A DNA stretch of 64,000 bases, from positions 3,286,001 to 3,350,000 of the forward strand of contig NC_035790.1 in the NCBI RefSeq assembly GCF_001653235.2, written 5' to 3'. Positions within the stretch are counted from its first letter, which is position 1. The number at the start of each line of letters is the position of its first letter. Positions 11,231 through 21,503 of this stretch are shown here, in pieces. Both the position numbers and the translations under genes were made by a program. The stretch comes from Pochonia chlamydosporia 170 (lineage: Eukaryota; Ascomycota; Sordariomycetes; Hypocreales; Clavicipitaceae). Under the pieces are notes generated by a model, which did not search any database, had not been told where the DNA came from, and worked only from the letters and a program-made list of their open reading frames with translations.

Positions 11231-11718
11231 ATGAGTGTGCCACGAGCTAGGTTATTGGACTTGATGAAGGTACGATCATAGTCAGCCCAATTGCTATTGT
11301 CAGGCTAACTCTCGACAGGCGCAATGCCAAGTCTTCGCCACGACATATAACCCCGACGGCGTGCGCATGGGCAACAAAGTCTTGCGCCAGCGATTAAAAG
11401 GCCCGGCCGTTGCGGCATACTACCCGAGAAAAGTCGCTACGATTAAGGATGTGAAACGGGAGTTTGGACCAGTTCTAGCAACGTGGGATGATGCCGAAGA
11501 AGATCGATTCGAATACATTGAAGAGTACGTTGCGCAAAAGGCGGCCCCCCCCCAACGGAATTGTCCAAGGTACTGACTGGCTATCTCTAGGTTGAAGCAA
11601 CGCGGAAAGAGCGCGCCGAAGAAGAAAAACGGCCCCCCAAGTATGTATAGGAATTGAGTGAGGACGAGATGACGTGCTAACAATGTAACCAGCCGAGAAA
11701 CCAGGCAGGAGACGATAA
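11231..11718 (+). CDS. rsm27: Mitochondrial small-subunit ribosomal protein mS33 (Rsm27)
   Basis: Four exons (11231-11269, 11319-11524, 11591-11640 and 11693-11718) give 106 residues in frame. The sequence MSVPRARLLDLMK then AQCQVFATTYNPDGVRMGNK, VLRQRLKGPAVAAYYPRK and EEDRFEYIEELKQRGK matches the MRP-S33/Rsm27 family of mitoribosomal small-subunit proteins in content and length. It ends in a basic tail (KKKNGPPTEKPGRRR). The first exon encodes only 13 residues and the last only eight, so a naive gene call would miss both ends. It works in mitochondrial translation. It is divergent from the RNase III gene. A run of nine C residues (11545-11553) lies in the second intron, a likely sequencing trouble spot. 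Confidence 0.9.
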
Positions 11719-12881
11719 TGCAATGCAATATTGCTGTTGAAAGCGACGGTGTGAGATTGAACTTTCAGCAACCAGACACCGATTTCGATCCGCAAATAAA
11801 GTCGGCGAGATATTCATGTCAATTAGACGGCGTGAGGGATCCGTAACATCGCGGTTAGGCAACTCCTCCCGCACAGAGTGTGTATATATACTGTACGAAC
11901 TACCCATACATCTTCAATCAAAGGAATTGAAACAAGGATACCAAACGGGGTGGCAAAGTGACACCAGGGATGGCGTCGAAGTGGTGACTGCTGAAGAACA
12001 AATGTGACAAACGGCCTCCAAGGGGACGATCGACGTTTGATACTAAGTGGGTGTGGTGAGGATCGCGGTAGAGTGAAGTATGCCTCTCGGATCAATTCAC
12101 CTGTTCCAGCATTTCAGGTGCAAGTTGAATGCACCATGATTCACTTTACTCGATGGATTTCTAAGTTGGTATGATTTCAGCGTGTCCTTGCGTGGCATGT
12201 GCCTGTTGATCCATGCAGCCTTGACGAAGTCGCCCAAGCACCTGCCACTTGACTGGCAGCTTGCCAGGTGTGAGCGGCTGCTTAAGATTCGTCCGTCAAG
12301 TCTGATCTGGTCTGGCTCGGTTCGTCTCTGCTGGGTCTACTCAATCAACCAGTCCCAGACCAGCCAAGTCGCCTCGCTTCGTTGTCGTCCTTCATCTTCC
12401 CCTTCCACCAGACCAGACCAGACTTTCTCTCTACTCCATTCTTCTCTCTACTTTACCCACTCTCTCCGGAGACGACACTCGCTGGGTTCTCGTTTCCTGC
12501 CATATATTTCGCCGTTTCGTCTAATCTGCATTTCGTACATTGCCAAACCATCTCTGCACCCGTCGGCACTTTCCTTTTCCTTTGTCAGGTCGTAATTGCG
12601 GTCCTGCCGTCAATTTAGCATATACTGCAGCCGTTTTTCATCGCACCATCTTTTTGTTTTTTCTTCCTCTCTTCCTCCATTCTCCATCTCTTCTGATTTC
12701 TTCGTGCCACTGTCTTGGTTTTCCCACGTCCTCTCTGTCTGCGATCTAACAGGTCTGTTTTTTTGAGTGAAATCTTCATAATCTTTATTGCCTGTGTCTC
12801 TTGCAAATAGGCACAGTCGTTTGTTATTTATCTCTTTTCGATACTTTCCTGCGTTGCCACTGCATCACGCTCGCCCAAAAC
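11719..12881 (+). promoter_or_regulatory. Upstream region and pyrimidine-rich leader of the PUF gene
   Basis: This is a 1.16 kb region without a supportable gene. The half nearest the PUF start, about 12380-12760, is strongly C/T-rich on the plus strand, as is common at strongly transcribed filamentous-fungal promoters and leaders. A CCAGACCAGACCAGAC run sits at 12408-12423 just before it. Short open frames here look like upstream frames rather than genes. Confidence 0.5.
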
Positions 12882-15519
12882 ATGGTCACTTCCGAATCTC
12901 GAGGCTCACCCCCTCAACGAACTGGCAGTATTCCTGGCCTCTCTTCCCAGGAAGAGCCCATGAGGGCGGGAAATGATCGGCCATCCTCGGTGAGTCAAGC
13001 CAGTGTAAATACTATTTATTTTGTTTCTCTTTTATCTCTCTCCTCTCATAATCTTGGTTGTGCTAATTTTCGTCCTGTGCATCCCACTCACCCAACCAAC
13101 CTTCACAGCTTGCTGATACTGCCTGTAGGACAGCCCATCTTTTCCCTCAGGGCAGAAGAATATTCACGTGCTGGCCACTTCGAAGCTGGTCAATCAAGCA
13201 GGACCCAAGGTCAGTGAATCAAATAACAACAACATCCATACTGGATTCATGCTGACACAGTCGATCATAACAGCCGACAACCGAAGGATCCAAAATGACC
13301 GACTCTTATCCGATGGACAAGCTCTTGGCAAGGCTGTCAGAGCAGCAAGCCGTGCTCAATCAACAAAATGAGGCTCTCAAATCTGGGGACGACGATGGAA
13401 ACATGTGTCAACGACTTCCTGGGCACACATCTTCTAGCAATTCACTTCCCATTACGCCAGCGACGGATGGCTTCTCCTCAACAGCACCAAGCACTCGCCC
13501 AGCTAGTGCTACTCTGGACGAAACTCGCCCCGACTCGGATGAAGTCCTCCGTCTCAAACTTCAGCTAGCACAAGCTCAAAGCAAGATATCCAAACTGGAC
13601 CAGGAGTTGGCCACCCGTGGAATGAAGGGTGAAGCAGATCTACAAGGCATCAACACCATTCGTGGTATTGGTATCGGCACAGCTGTGCATGATAGTGCCT
13701 GGGTTAACACTGATGATGACCAGTCAGATACTAGTGATGCCTTATCAACCACAAATTTTACCCGAGCCCGGGGCATTTGGGGGACGACCAAGGCATCTTT
13801 TCCTGGTGGCGTTATTCAGGGAGAAGCCGTCGAACCACAGCCCGGCACATGGCTGGGAGGGCGAGGCTTCAACCACAGTTTCACTGATTCAAGCTCTTCA
13901 TACCAGTTGATGGATAGCTACCGTGGGGATCGCCTGAGCCCAGATCCAGACCTCGTCATGCGCCAATCAGCCAGTCGTCGGCCGAATCGGTATGACCATA
14001 GAGTCACTAACTCTCACCACTTCAGCAACGCTGGATACAATCAGTCAAATGGACCTACAACTCCGTTCGAAGCAATGGGCGGACCAATGCCGTCTGGAAA
14101 TATGCACCCACCTCCTGGGCTTGGTGCCATTGGCCTCGCGGCTTATCCTGGATATCAGCAACAGCAGCCACCAGGAACGACACTGTCGCCCCATGCGTCT
14201 GAATTTACATCCAAGACGCACTGGAAGAACGAGGTGAGCGCCTAATCTCAGATCTAACTCATGTGGTACCACATGCTAATTCTCGCCTCAGGGTCTCCCT
14301 ACCGAAGGCCCGACCTACTTACCCCCAACTGAACCTCTCAACTATCGGCGTCTTCTCGACCGTAATGTGACATGCAATTGGAAATACATAGTCGACAAGA
14401 TTGTGTGCAATAATGATCAGCAAGCTTCCATATTCTTACAGCAAAAGTTAAAAGTTGGCACTCCAGACCAGAAATACGATATCGTCGAGGCCATTGTTGC
14501 CCAGGCTTACCCTCTGATGGTAAACAGATTTGGCAACTTTTTAGTTCAGAGATGCTTTGAGCACGGAACTCCTGAGCAGGTGATTAAGATTGCACAAGCC
14601 ATCCGTGGTAACACTCTCAATTTGTCCATGGACCCCTTTGGATGCCATGTGGTCCAAAAGGCATTCGACTCGGTACCTGAGGAGTACAAGGCAATCATGG
14701 TCCACGAGCTTCTGCGCCGCATCCCCGAAACAGTTATACATCGATATGCTTGCCATGTATGGCAGAAGCTCTTTGAGCTTCGATGGACTGAATCTCCACC
14801 GCAAATTATGAAATACGTTAATGAAGCTTTGCGCGGCATGTGGCACGAAGTAGCTTTGGGCGAAACTGGCAGCTTGGTTGTTCAGAATATCTTTGAGAAT
14901 TGTTTGGAGGAAGACAAGGTCAGTTCTCTCTCTTTTCGGCAGTTGGTGGAATTGCTGTTGCCCCTTGACGTGTGTCTGACTTGTTTTGTAGCGCCCTTGC
15001 ATCGAGGAAGTTCTCGCCAACATTGATATTGTTGCGCATGGCCAGTTCGGAAACTGGTGCATCCAGCACATCTGCGAACACGGCGCACCGCCTGACCGTG
15101 GAAGGGCGGTCGACCACGTCATTCGGTACGCCGCTGAGTACAGCACCGATCAGTTTGCTTCCAAGGTCGTGGAGAAGTGTTTGAAGATTGGATCTAGTGA
15201 GTTCCTGGGTCGTTACCTGGACCGTGTTTGTGAGGGCCGCCTGGACAGGACTAGAATCCCGTTGATTGACATTGCGAGTGACCAATATGGCAACTATCTG
15301 GTGCAGTGGATTCTCAACAATGCTTCACCTCAGCATCGTGAAATGGTGGCGGCCCACATCCGAAAGCATATGGTTTCCCTTCGAGGCTCCAAGTTTGGAT
15401 CCCGAGTTGGCATGCTCTGCACCAACCACGCCGTCACCACTCGGCCTGGACCTGGTGTTGGACCCAGCATGGGGAGTCGCATTGGACCCGCGCCGCGATT
15501 TGCAGGGGCATATCGTTAA
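12882..15519 (+). CDS. Pumilio/PUF-family RNA-binding protein
   Basis: Five exons (12882-12989, 13129-13209, 13274-14233, 14292-14918 and 14992-15519) give 767 residues. The N-terminal half is disordered and Ser/Pro-rich, with a short coiled-coil-like stretch (LRLKLQLAQAQSKISKLDQE). The C-terminal half is a PUF repeat domain. Recognition helices can be read in turn: NRFGNFLVQR, DPFGCHVVQKAF, RYACHVWQKLF, GETGSLVVQNIF, GQFGNWCIQHIC, DQFASKVVEKC and DQYGNYLVQWI. PUF proteins bind short UG-rich motifs in mRNA 3' UTRs and repress or localise the message. Start choice rests on the MVTSESRGSPPQRTGSIPG exon, which has a clean GTGAGT donor. It could be shorter if the ATG at 13295 is used. The domain assignment is secure; the target set is not predictable. 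Confidence 0.9.
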
Positions 15520-15872
15520 TTATACCTTGTGTGTGTAGTCTGATCTTGAAGTCATTATCGCCTTTGCATAATATAAGAATTTTGCTTTATGAGACTCGCA
15601 AGTGATGTGACGAGGTTGTGGCATAAACTTGGGAATGACGCCTTTATATTATAGTATGACCTTTTCAAGTTGACGCTTCTTCGTAAATACACAATGCCCT
15701 CACGCCATGACTACTCCACAACTTCAAAATAAAACCTAACGTTTCCAACTCGGGTCCGTCGCTACAATTGTGGCCGTGACGGCCCGGTCAATACAAGCCC
15801 CAGAGCAAAAACGCCTCATCACCATGCATGATGAAAAATGAAGACAAACAAAATTGGACAGCTTGCGATGGC
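15520..15872. other. Convergent 3' region
   Basis: A 353-base gap between the convergent stops of the PUF gene and the PEX39-like gene. It holds only 3' untranslated sequence as far as I can see; AATAAAA at about 15729 and AATATAAG near 15571 are possible polyadenylation elements. Confidence 0.5.
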
Positions 15873-16646
15873 TCATGAAGCCACAGGTTCTGTTGATGAT
15901 GACGCTTCAGCCGGGTCGGCGTCAAGCGGGGGGAAGTCGGTGTCAAGAGCCTTTGGAAGGCTGAGTTCTGGAGCCACCTGAGGAGTGTCCTTTTCCCAGG
16001 GTTTCTTGGGAGCTGCCCTGGAGCCGACGGGCTTTACAGACTGAAGAAGATTGTTAGCAAGCATATTTCACGGCTGTTGCAATAAGGAATGGTATATGCG
16101 TACGGGATCTCGGGCAATGGTATTGGGGATCTGTCTTATACCCGGAATAGGTTTCCCCTCCTGCAACAACTTGAGCATCTCGGCAAAGCCCATCGGATAA
16201 CTGGGCTGATCGCCAGATGCATTCTCATCCGCCGCGGCCTTGCGATCAACGTAGAGGTCAGCCTTGGGAGCGGCTTGTTGCCAGGGGAGGAGGGGCTCTT
16301 CAGTCGAAGTTTGGTATTCCTCGGGTAGGACCTGGGGCGGTTTGTGACTGGGGTTTCTGGCCAGCCAGTCTGTGTATTTGGCAAAGTCGATTTGGACGCC
16401 TATGCGCTGAGCGTAGTAGAATATGCGGGCGTGGATGGCCATGTCTGATGGGGAGCCGGATGTGCTGGTGGGAGGGCCGAGGATGGCGGAGAGGCCGGAC
16501 TGGATGGGTTAGTTTGGGTTTGGGGTGGAAGGGGGGTTGCGTACGAGGAAGGTTGTGTCTTTTTTCCAGGGGTATGTGTCGAAGGCTTTGTAGATGGAGG
16601 TTTCGTCTTGGAGGGAGCGGATGTGGTCTGTTGAGGGGGTCGCCAT
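15873..16646 (-). CDS. PEX39-like peroxisomal import factor (KPWE protein)
   Basis: Exons 16646-16545, 16499-16104 and 16040-15873 join in frame to give 221 residues. Two signatures stand out. The segment MGFAEMLKLLQEGKPIPGIR followed by QIPNTIARDP is the GKPIPGI block. Shortly after comes APKKPWEKD, a KPWE motif followed by an acidic, disordered tail. From memory of the family, this pair defines Pex39 (yeast Yjr012c, human C6orf226), a soluble factor that helps Pex7-dependent import of PTS2 proteins and shares KPWE with Pex13. The N-terminal half is helical (KAFDTYPWKKDTTFLSGL, then FYYAQRIGVQIDFAKYTDWL), resembling the Pex14-like helix-turn-helix annotated in fungal relatives. No membrane span is present. 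The assignment is by motif only; another KPWE protein is possible. Confidence 0.65.
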
Positions 16647-17636
16647 TTTGAGGGTTGGTTTGGGGGATGGGATTTGTGATGAGATGAGATGAGGTGTGAC
16701 TGTGGTGGTGACTGAGTGACTGAGTGACTGAGTGAGTTTGGTGGAGGGAGTTTGGGTTGTGGTTGGATTTGTGGGTATTGCATGTGATGGGCTTGGAGTC
16801 TGGGGTAGCGGACAGCATTGCCATCGGCATATTTGATGTGTGATTTAAGAATCAATTTTGTAAATAATTTACTGTTAGTGGGCTTTTCTATTGTTTGAAT
16901 AGGTTGGTTATATGCTCCAGATGCAATTGGTCCATGTCGGTTTATAGCTTGAAAGTATATTCGTACCGTGTTACTGGATTTGGCTGGGCATGTGAGCGCA
17001 AATGAATCTGCGTCAATTGAGCGTCTCATGCTGTACTTAGACCTGCATTTAAGTACGTTCCACACGATCCTCTCAATATGCATAATGACCAGGATCGGCC
17101 GTCGTTCGTTAAATAAACTGTAGGGGATTTGTTTCAGCTGCAAGTTTGGCACATGCCAGGGGGTGCTGGCGGAGTGATTACTGGGGCACAACTCTGACGG
17201 ATCTCAAGCTTTATATTGCCTGTGAGGATAAAGATGCTTGACAAGAGTCTGCAAGACATGATGGTATGACATGGTTGGTGAGCAACTGGGCTCGGATTAT
17301 AATGCCTGACAGCTGTTAAGGAGTTCGCGCCGCTGGAATTCAAGCTACATCCTTGGGATTATTCAGGAGCACGATACCTGAGGAATTGGAGAAATGGCGT
17401 GGGATGAGACGTCTGTTACGAAAGTTGCGGATATTTCCATATGAGTGGTCAATGGGGGTTGGGAATAGATGCAGTCTGTGGTAAAGAGTATTTGCCTGAT
17501 CTAAGGATGCACTAACACATCATTGACCTGAATATGCTTTGGAATACAACCTGATATGAGATAGGTTTCAATGGTTCAGATACTTTTGACCCCCATTGTA
17601 GGTACCTAGGTAGGTATAGAGAGTGATAGAGCCCGT
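16647..17636. other. Intergenic, with a short tandem repeat
   Basis: This 990-base gap lies upstream of the PEX39-like gene. Two overlapping minus-strand frames here (up to 263 codons) are proline/serine/histidine-rich and cross the PEX39-like first exon in the wrong frame, so they were not kept. A TACCTAGGTA palindrome occurs near 17603. Confidence 0.55.
16710..16736. repeat. Tandem GACTGAGT repeat
   Basis: Three full copies of the eight-base unit GACTGAGT are followed by GAG, 64 bases upstream of the PEX39-like start codon. It is a simple microsatellite in the probable promoter or leader. Confidence 0.85.
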
Positions 17637-18359
17637 TCAAACGGTTGTCAAAGACCCTGTAATAGCCTGTACATTCCGCTTTTGGAAATCTGGATCCGAC
17701 CTACTGTCATTTGGGTCACGGTGTTTGTGCAGGAGCAACCTTTCCTCGAGCCTAGGAACATCTTCTGTCCAGGCCGGCACAGAGAATTCGTCGAAACGGC
17801 CGCGATTCTCATCCTCAACTGGAGGTCTATCCCGTCGCAAGCCCCAAGATAGTCGCCAGTTGAAGGACTCAATAAGTGCTTCAGCCAACGACGCAAGGAC
17901 AGCAAGCTGCTCGGCATTCGTACACCCGTCCTCGCGAGGGTCCCGGAGAAGAGTGGGATTCCATTTGGGTTGTTTCTTCCAAAAATATTCTGTCTCGTAG
18001 CCAATCAGCGGCTCGTCGTGGGCACAAAACGCTTCGTAGGGCCGATAGAATGAGCTTTGCATGGTATCACGCCACCGGAAAATGGGAAGGAGGCGAAGTT
18101 GCCAAAGCTCAGGGTGTTTTTCATCCATGCATGCCTCCGGTGCGTAGGCCATGATGTGCTGTGGTGTTGGTGGTAACTGGCATGGGAAGTGACGAGGGTA
18201 TCTCAGAAACAGTCCCAGAAGTTTTAGAAATGGGTGTTCGCTGACTTGAGAGAGGACCTTGACCGAATATCGTAGCTCTAGGGGTGTAGCGCGAAAATAC
18301 ATTTTCCAACGCCAGCGGCGCCATTTGCGCTTGAGGTAGTCAATGATTTGAAAAGGCAT
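17637..18359 (-). CDS. Uncharacterised 240-aa protein
   Basis: This is a single-exon frame that I start at MPFQIIDYLKRKWRRWRW. The open frame extends 60 codons further upstream, but that part is low in complexity and less protein-like. The product is basic and aromatic-rich at the N-terminus (KRKWRRWRWKMYF). A middle region contains RLLPIFRWRDTMQSSFYRPY and LIGYETEYFWKKQPKWNP, and the C-terminus is acidic to mixed (PVEDENRGRFDEFSVPAW). No signal peptide, membrane span or catalytic motif is obvious, and I recognise no family. Codon choice looks coding. It is divergent from the PP2C gene, with 980 bases between start codons. It is probably a lineage-specific fungal protein. Confidence 0.6.
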   Translation of the reverse strand: MPFQIIDYLKRKWRRWRWKMYFRATPLELRYSVKVLSQVSEHPFLKLLGLFLRYPRHFPCQLPPTPQHIMAYAPEACMDEKHPELWQLRLLPIFRWRDTMQSSFYRPYEAFCAHDEPLIGYETEYFWKKQPKWNPTLLRDPREDGCTNAEQLAVLASLAEALIESFNWRLSWGLRRDRPPVEDENRGRFDEFSVPAWTEDVPRLEERLLLHKHRDPNDSRSDPDFQKRNVQAITGSLTTV

Positions 18360-19339
18360 GAGTGCGGAGGAAGGGGGTGGAAAGCGCAACACGCTGTTGG
18401 ATGCTGGTGGGATTGAAGCTCGGTCTAAGAGCACATGCCGCTTTATTCTCGTATCATTGCTATTGGTATGCAAAGAAAGAGGTGGTAGATACCGAGGCTT
18501 TCGTCTGTGGCATGGCATGCATGTATCGCTGTATCGCATGCGGTCTGGTCACACAAAAACGATCTTGATACCCCATGAATTCTTGGCTTTGAATCGTGTT
18601 TGAGGCATGGGTATTAAGACGAGTTGGAACGTAATGATTGAAACATAAGACAAGGGGGTGCAGAATATCCGTCTTTTGTGTGAGGAAGAAGTTATGATTG
18701 AACGTGTAGAGTCTGGCACAGGGCATGTGCCAGAGGATGCCAAACTTGGCACTAGAAGACCAGAGATCTCCACCAAACACAGGGAATGGGAAAGAGCAAC
18801 CAAGATTGAGCCCCTGCCTACCGAGTACTCTGTACACTTTGTTCAACTCCAACTGCTTACTGCTTACAACATACCAGACTCGCCTGTGTGACCACAAACT
18901 ACCTAGGTATCAAATCACCATAGGTGTCAATAAATATCAATTGATCGGCATTGATTTGCATCCATGTCGATCCCGACAAGCTCCACACGACCACCCTCCC
19001 CATCCGCCAGCTCAAGGTAACTAGCTGGATTTAGAAGCTCCTCCACGAGCCTCAACCACCAAACACCAAACACCAAACACCACCGACCAACTCCACCTCC
19101 GCCCTACAACAGACACCACTTCCTCCGTCCTTCACAACCTCATCCTCATCCTCCTCGAGGGGCAACGTCGCTACAATATTCGGCTGGGCAGTTTCAGTCG
19201 CAAGTCGCTCGACGCTATCGGACACTTTCGACACACCCAAGAACATCGCAAGGTTCTTGGCATCTACGCCTCTTCCAACCTTTTGACTTGGCGAAAGGTC
19301 CCCAACCGCCGAATCCTCGCCTGCCCCCAAGCCGCCCAG
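18360..19339. promoter_or_regulatory. Divergent promoter region, 240-aa gene / PP2C
   Basis: A 980-base gap between divergent starts contains ACCTAGGTA at about 18901 and a CCAAACA tandem repeat (about 19059-19080) in the PP2C leader. No other gene is supported. Confidence 0.5.
19059..19080. repeat. Tandem CCAAACA repeat
   Basis: Three copies of the seven-base unit CCAAACA lie about 260 bases upstream of the PP2C start codon. Confidence 0.8.
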
Positions 19340-21212
19340 ATGCACCGCGCAGCCCTCAGAGCGTTCCGGACAACATCGACGTATTTCAGCGCCGTCCGTA
19401 ACCTGTCCCGCGCCCAACGAACATCTCGCCGAGCTCTCTTCTCCGCTGCCAGTCTCAACGCCAATCGTCATCCCGTCGGTAATGAAACTCTAAGGTCCTC
19501 CATGTACTTTCGTCGTCTGCCAGTCGCGCTCGTCTCCAGCATCGTCGTCGGATACGGCGCCTGGTACTCGTATAACTCGACCAACGGTGTTCCTGGCGGA
19601 CAGTCTGTCGCCCGCAGCTTCACATCTTCCCAGGGCACGAGTGATGCCCTGCCCACCAGGACCGTACTGGTAGTCGGCGCAGACGAGCTGAGGCAGGGCA
19701 CCATTGTGGGAGAAGGGCCTATTCTAAAGCCAACGGCCGACGGCCGCCGAATCGTCGAAATGTTGACCTCGGAACAGGCCACCGAAAAGTTGAGGACGCT
19801 GGAGCAGTCCTTTTCCGTCAACAGAGGACAAGGCGTAACGAGATATGACTTGGTCCAGCTACCTAGTAATGATCCCATCGAGGACGACCATGCCGAGAAG
19901 ATTGTCGAAGTTCCTAGTCGTTCTGCCGGAGCAGACGGAGCAAGCAACGACTGGATGTTCTGGGGCGTATTCGACGGGCACTCGTGAGTTCCTCCCATTC
20001 CTACATACTCCATACTTGCTAACACGTCCCAGCGGCTGGACAACATCAGCAACCCTTCGCGAAAGCCTAATCAGCTACGTCGCTCGCGAGCTTAATGAAA
20101 CCTACAAGTCTGCCAAAAGCAGCCCGCCGACAGACGAAGCCATTGACACCGCCATCAAAACCGGCTTCAACCGCCTTGACCACGAAATCGTCCATAAGAG
20201 CGTCGAAAAAGTATTCAAAGCCAGCTCCAAAGCTGTCGCCGCCGAGCTCCTCCAACCTGCCCTCTCTGGTTCCTGCGCCCTCCTCTCCTTCTACGACACC
20301 CGCAGCAATCTCCTCCGCATTGCCTGCACAGGCGACTCTCGCGCCGTCCTCGGCCGCCGCTCAGAATCAGGCAAATGGACCGCCACCGCTCTCTCCGAAG
20401 ACCAAACTGGCGGCAACTCCAACGAAGCAGCTCGCATGCGCAAAGAACACCCTGGCGAAGATGGTGTCATCCGCAACGGTCGTGTCCTAGGCGGCCTCGA
20501 ACCAACCCGTGCCTTTGGCGACGCCGTCTACAAATGGTCCCGCGACGTGGCAGGCAAACTCCGCGCCTCATTCTTCGGCCGCTCTCCCTCTCCGTTGCTC
20601 AAGACACCGCCTTACGTTACCGCTGAGCCCATCGTCACAACCACAAAGGTCAACCCCGAAAAGGGCGACTTTCTCGTCCTCGCAACAGATGGACTCTGGG
20701 AAATGCTCACAAACGAAGAAGTAGTAGGCCTCGTAGGGCAGTGGATCGAAAGCCAAGCCTCATCATCCACCTCATCTACTTCACAATTCGAAGCCGCATG
20801 GTCCAAGATCTTTGGCTCCCAGAATAAACCGCTTCCCGTGGAACAATCCAAGACAGATGGCACAGATGGTCAACGCACGCCCATCCGCGTCCAGCAATGG
20901 GGTCTGAATCCCGATGCAAAGGACCGTTTTACCGTCAAGGATAAGAATGTCGCTACGCACTTGGTTCGGAATGCGTTGGGTGGAAATAACGATGAGCAAG
21001 TGAGGGCGTTGCTTACTCTTCCTTCGCCGTTTTCCAGGAGATACCGGTATGTTTACAGTTCTTTTTCATGCTTCAATTTTCGGCTTCTAATATTTTGTAG
21101 GGATGACTTGACTGTCCAGGTTATATTCTTTGGAAATGGCGCCAAGACTGGCGAAGTTACGATAAATCTGGATGCTACTGCCGAAACGGCCGAGCCTAAG
21201 CCTAAGCTTTAA
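19340..21212 (+). CDS. Mitochondrial PP2C phosphatase, Ptc5/pyruvate dehydrogenase phosphatase type
   Basis: Exons 19340-19983, 20033-21046 and 21101-21212 give 589 residues. The start at MHRAALRAFRTTSTYFSAVR yields an arginine-rich, acid-poor mitochondrial presequence; the frame is open further upstream but less suitable. A hydrophobic stretch (VALVSSIVVGYGAWY, about 61-75) suggests inner-membrane insertion. PP2C metal-binding motifs are intact: FDGHSGWTTS (D212, split by intron 1), CTGDSRAVLG, ATDGLWEML (D434) and RDDLTVQVIFFG (D554-D555, split by intron 2). By relation to yeast Ptc5 and animal PDP it should dephosphorylate the E1-alpha subunit of pyruvate dehydrogenase in the matrix and so activate it. 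The substrate is inferred, and Ptc6-type is an alternative. It is convergent with the transporter gene, with 291 bases between stops. Confidence 0.87.
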
Positions 21213-21503
21213 GCTGTAGATTTGAGCGTGTTCAGATTTGCTAGAGTAGTAGTGTTGGTTGCATTTGGCATAACAGCTAGCGTGTAATATTGAGAATCAA
21301 AAACGATACTAGAGCGAGTCTTGTATTTTATCTTAGGTAACGGGTGGAGTTGGGACGAAATAAGAATTACAGATAATGCTTTAAGTGTTCGCAATTCGTG
21401 TGTTGTAGTGGGAGGTACTTCCACATCAAACGCCAAAGACCAGTCCCGATTGCAACAATGATGTATTTGGACGGGAAGGCGGCTGACTCTCAGACTTTGT
21501 AGA

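Noticed and set aside
16300..17191. Overlapping 176- and 263-codon minus-strand frames
   Set aside because: They overlap the PEX39-like exons in wrong frames and are low-complexity Pro/Ser/His/Gln sequence.
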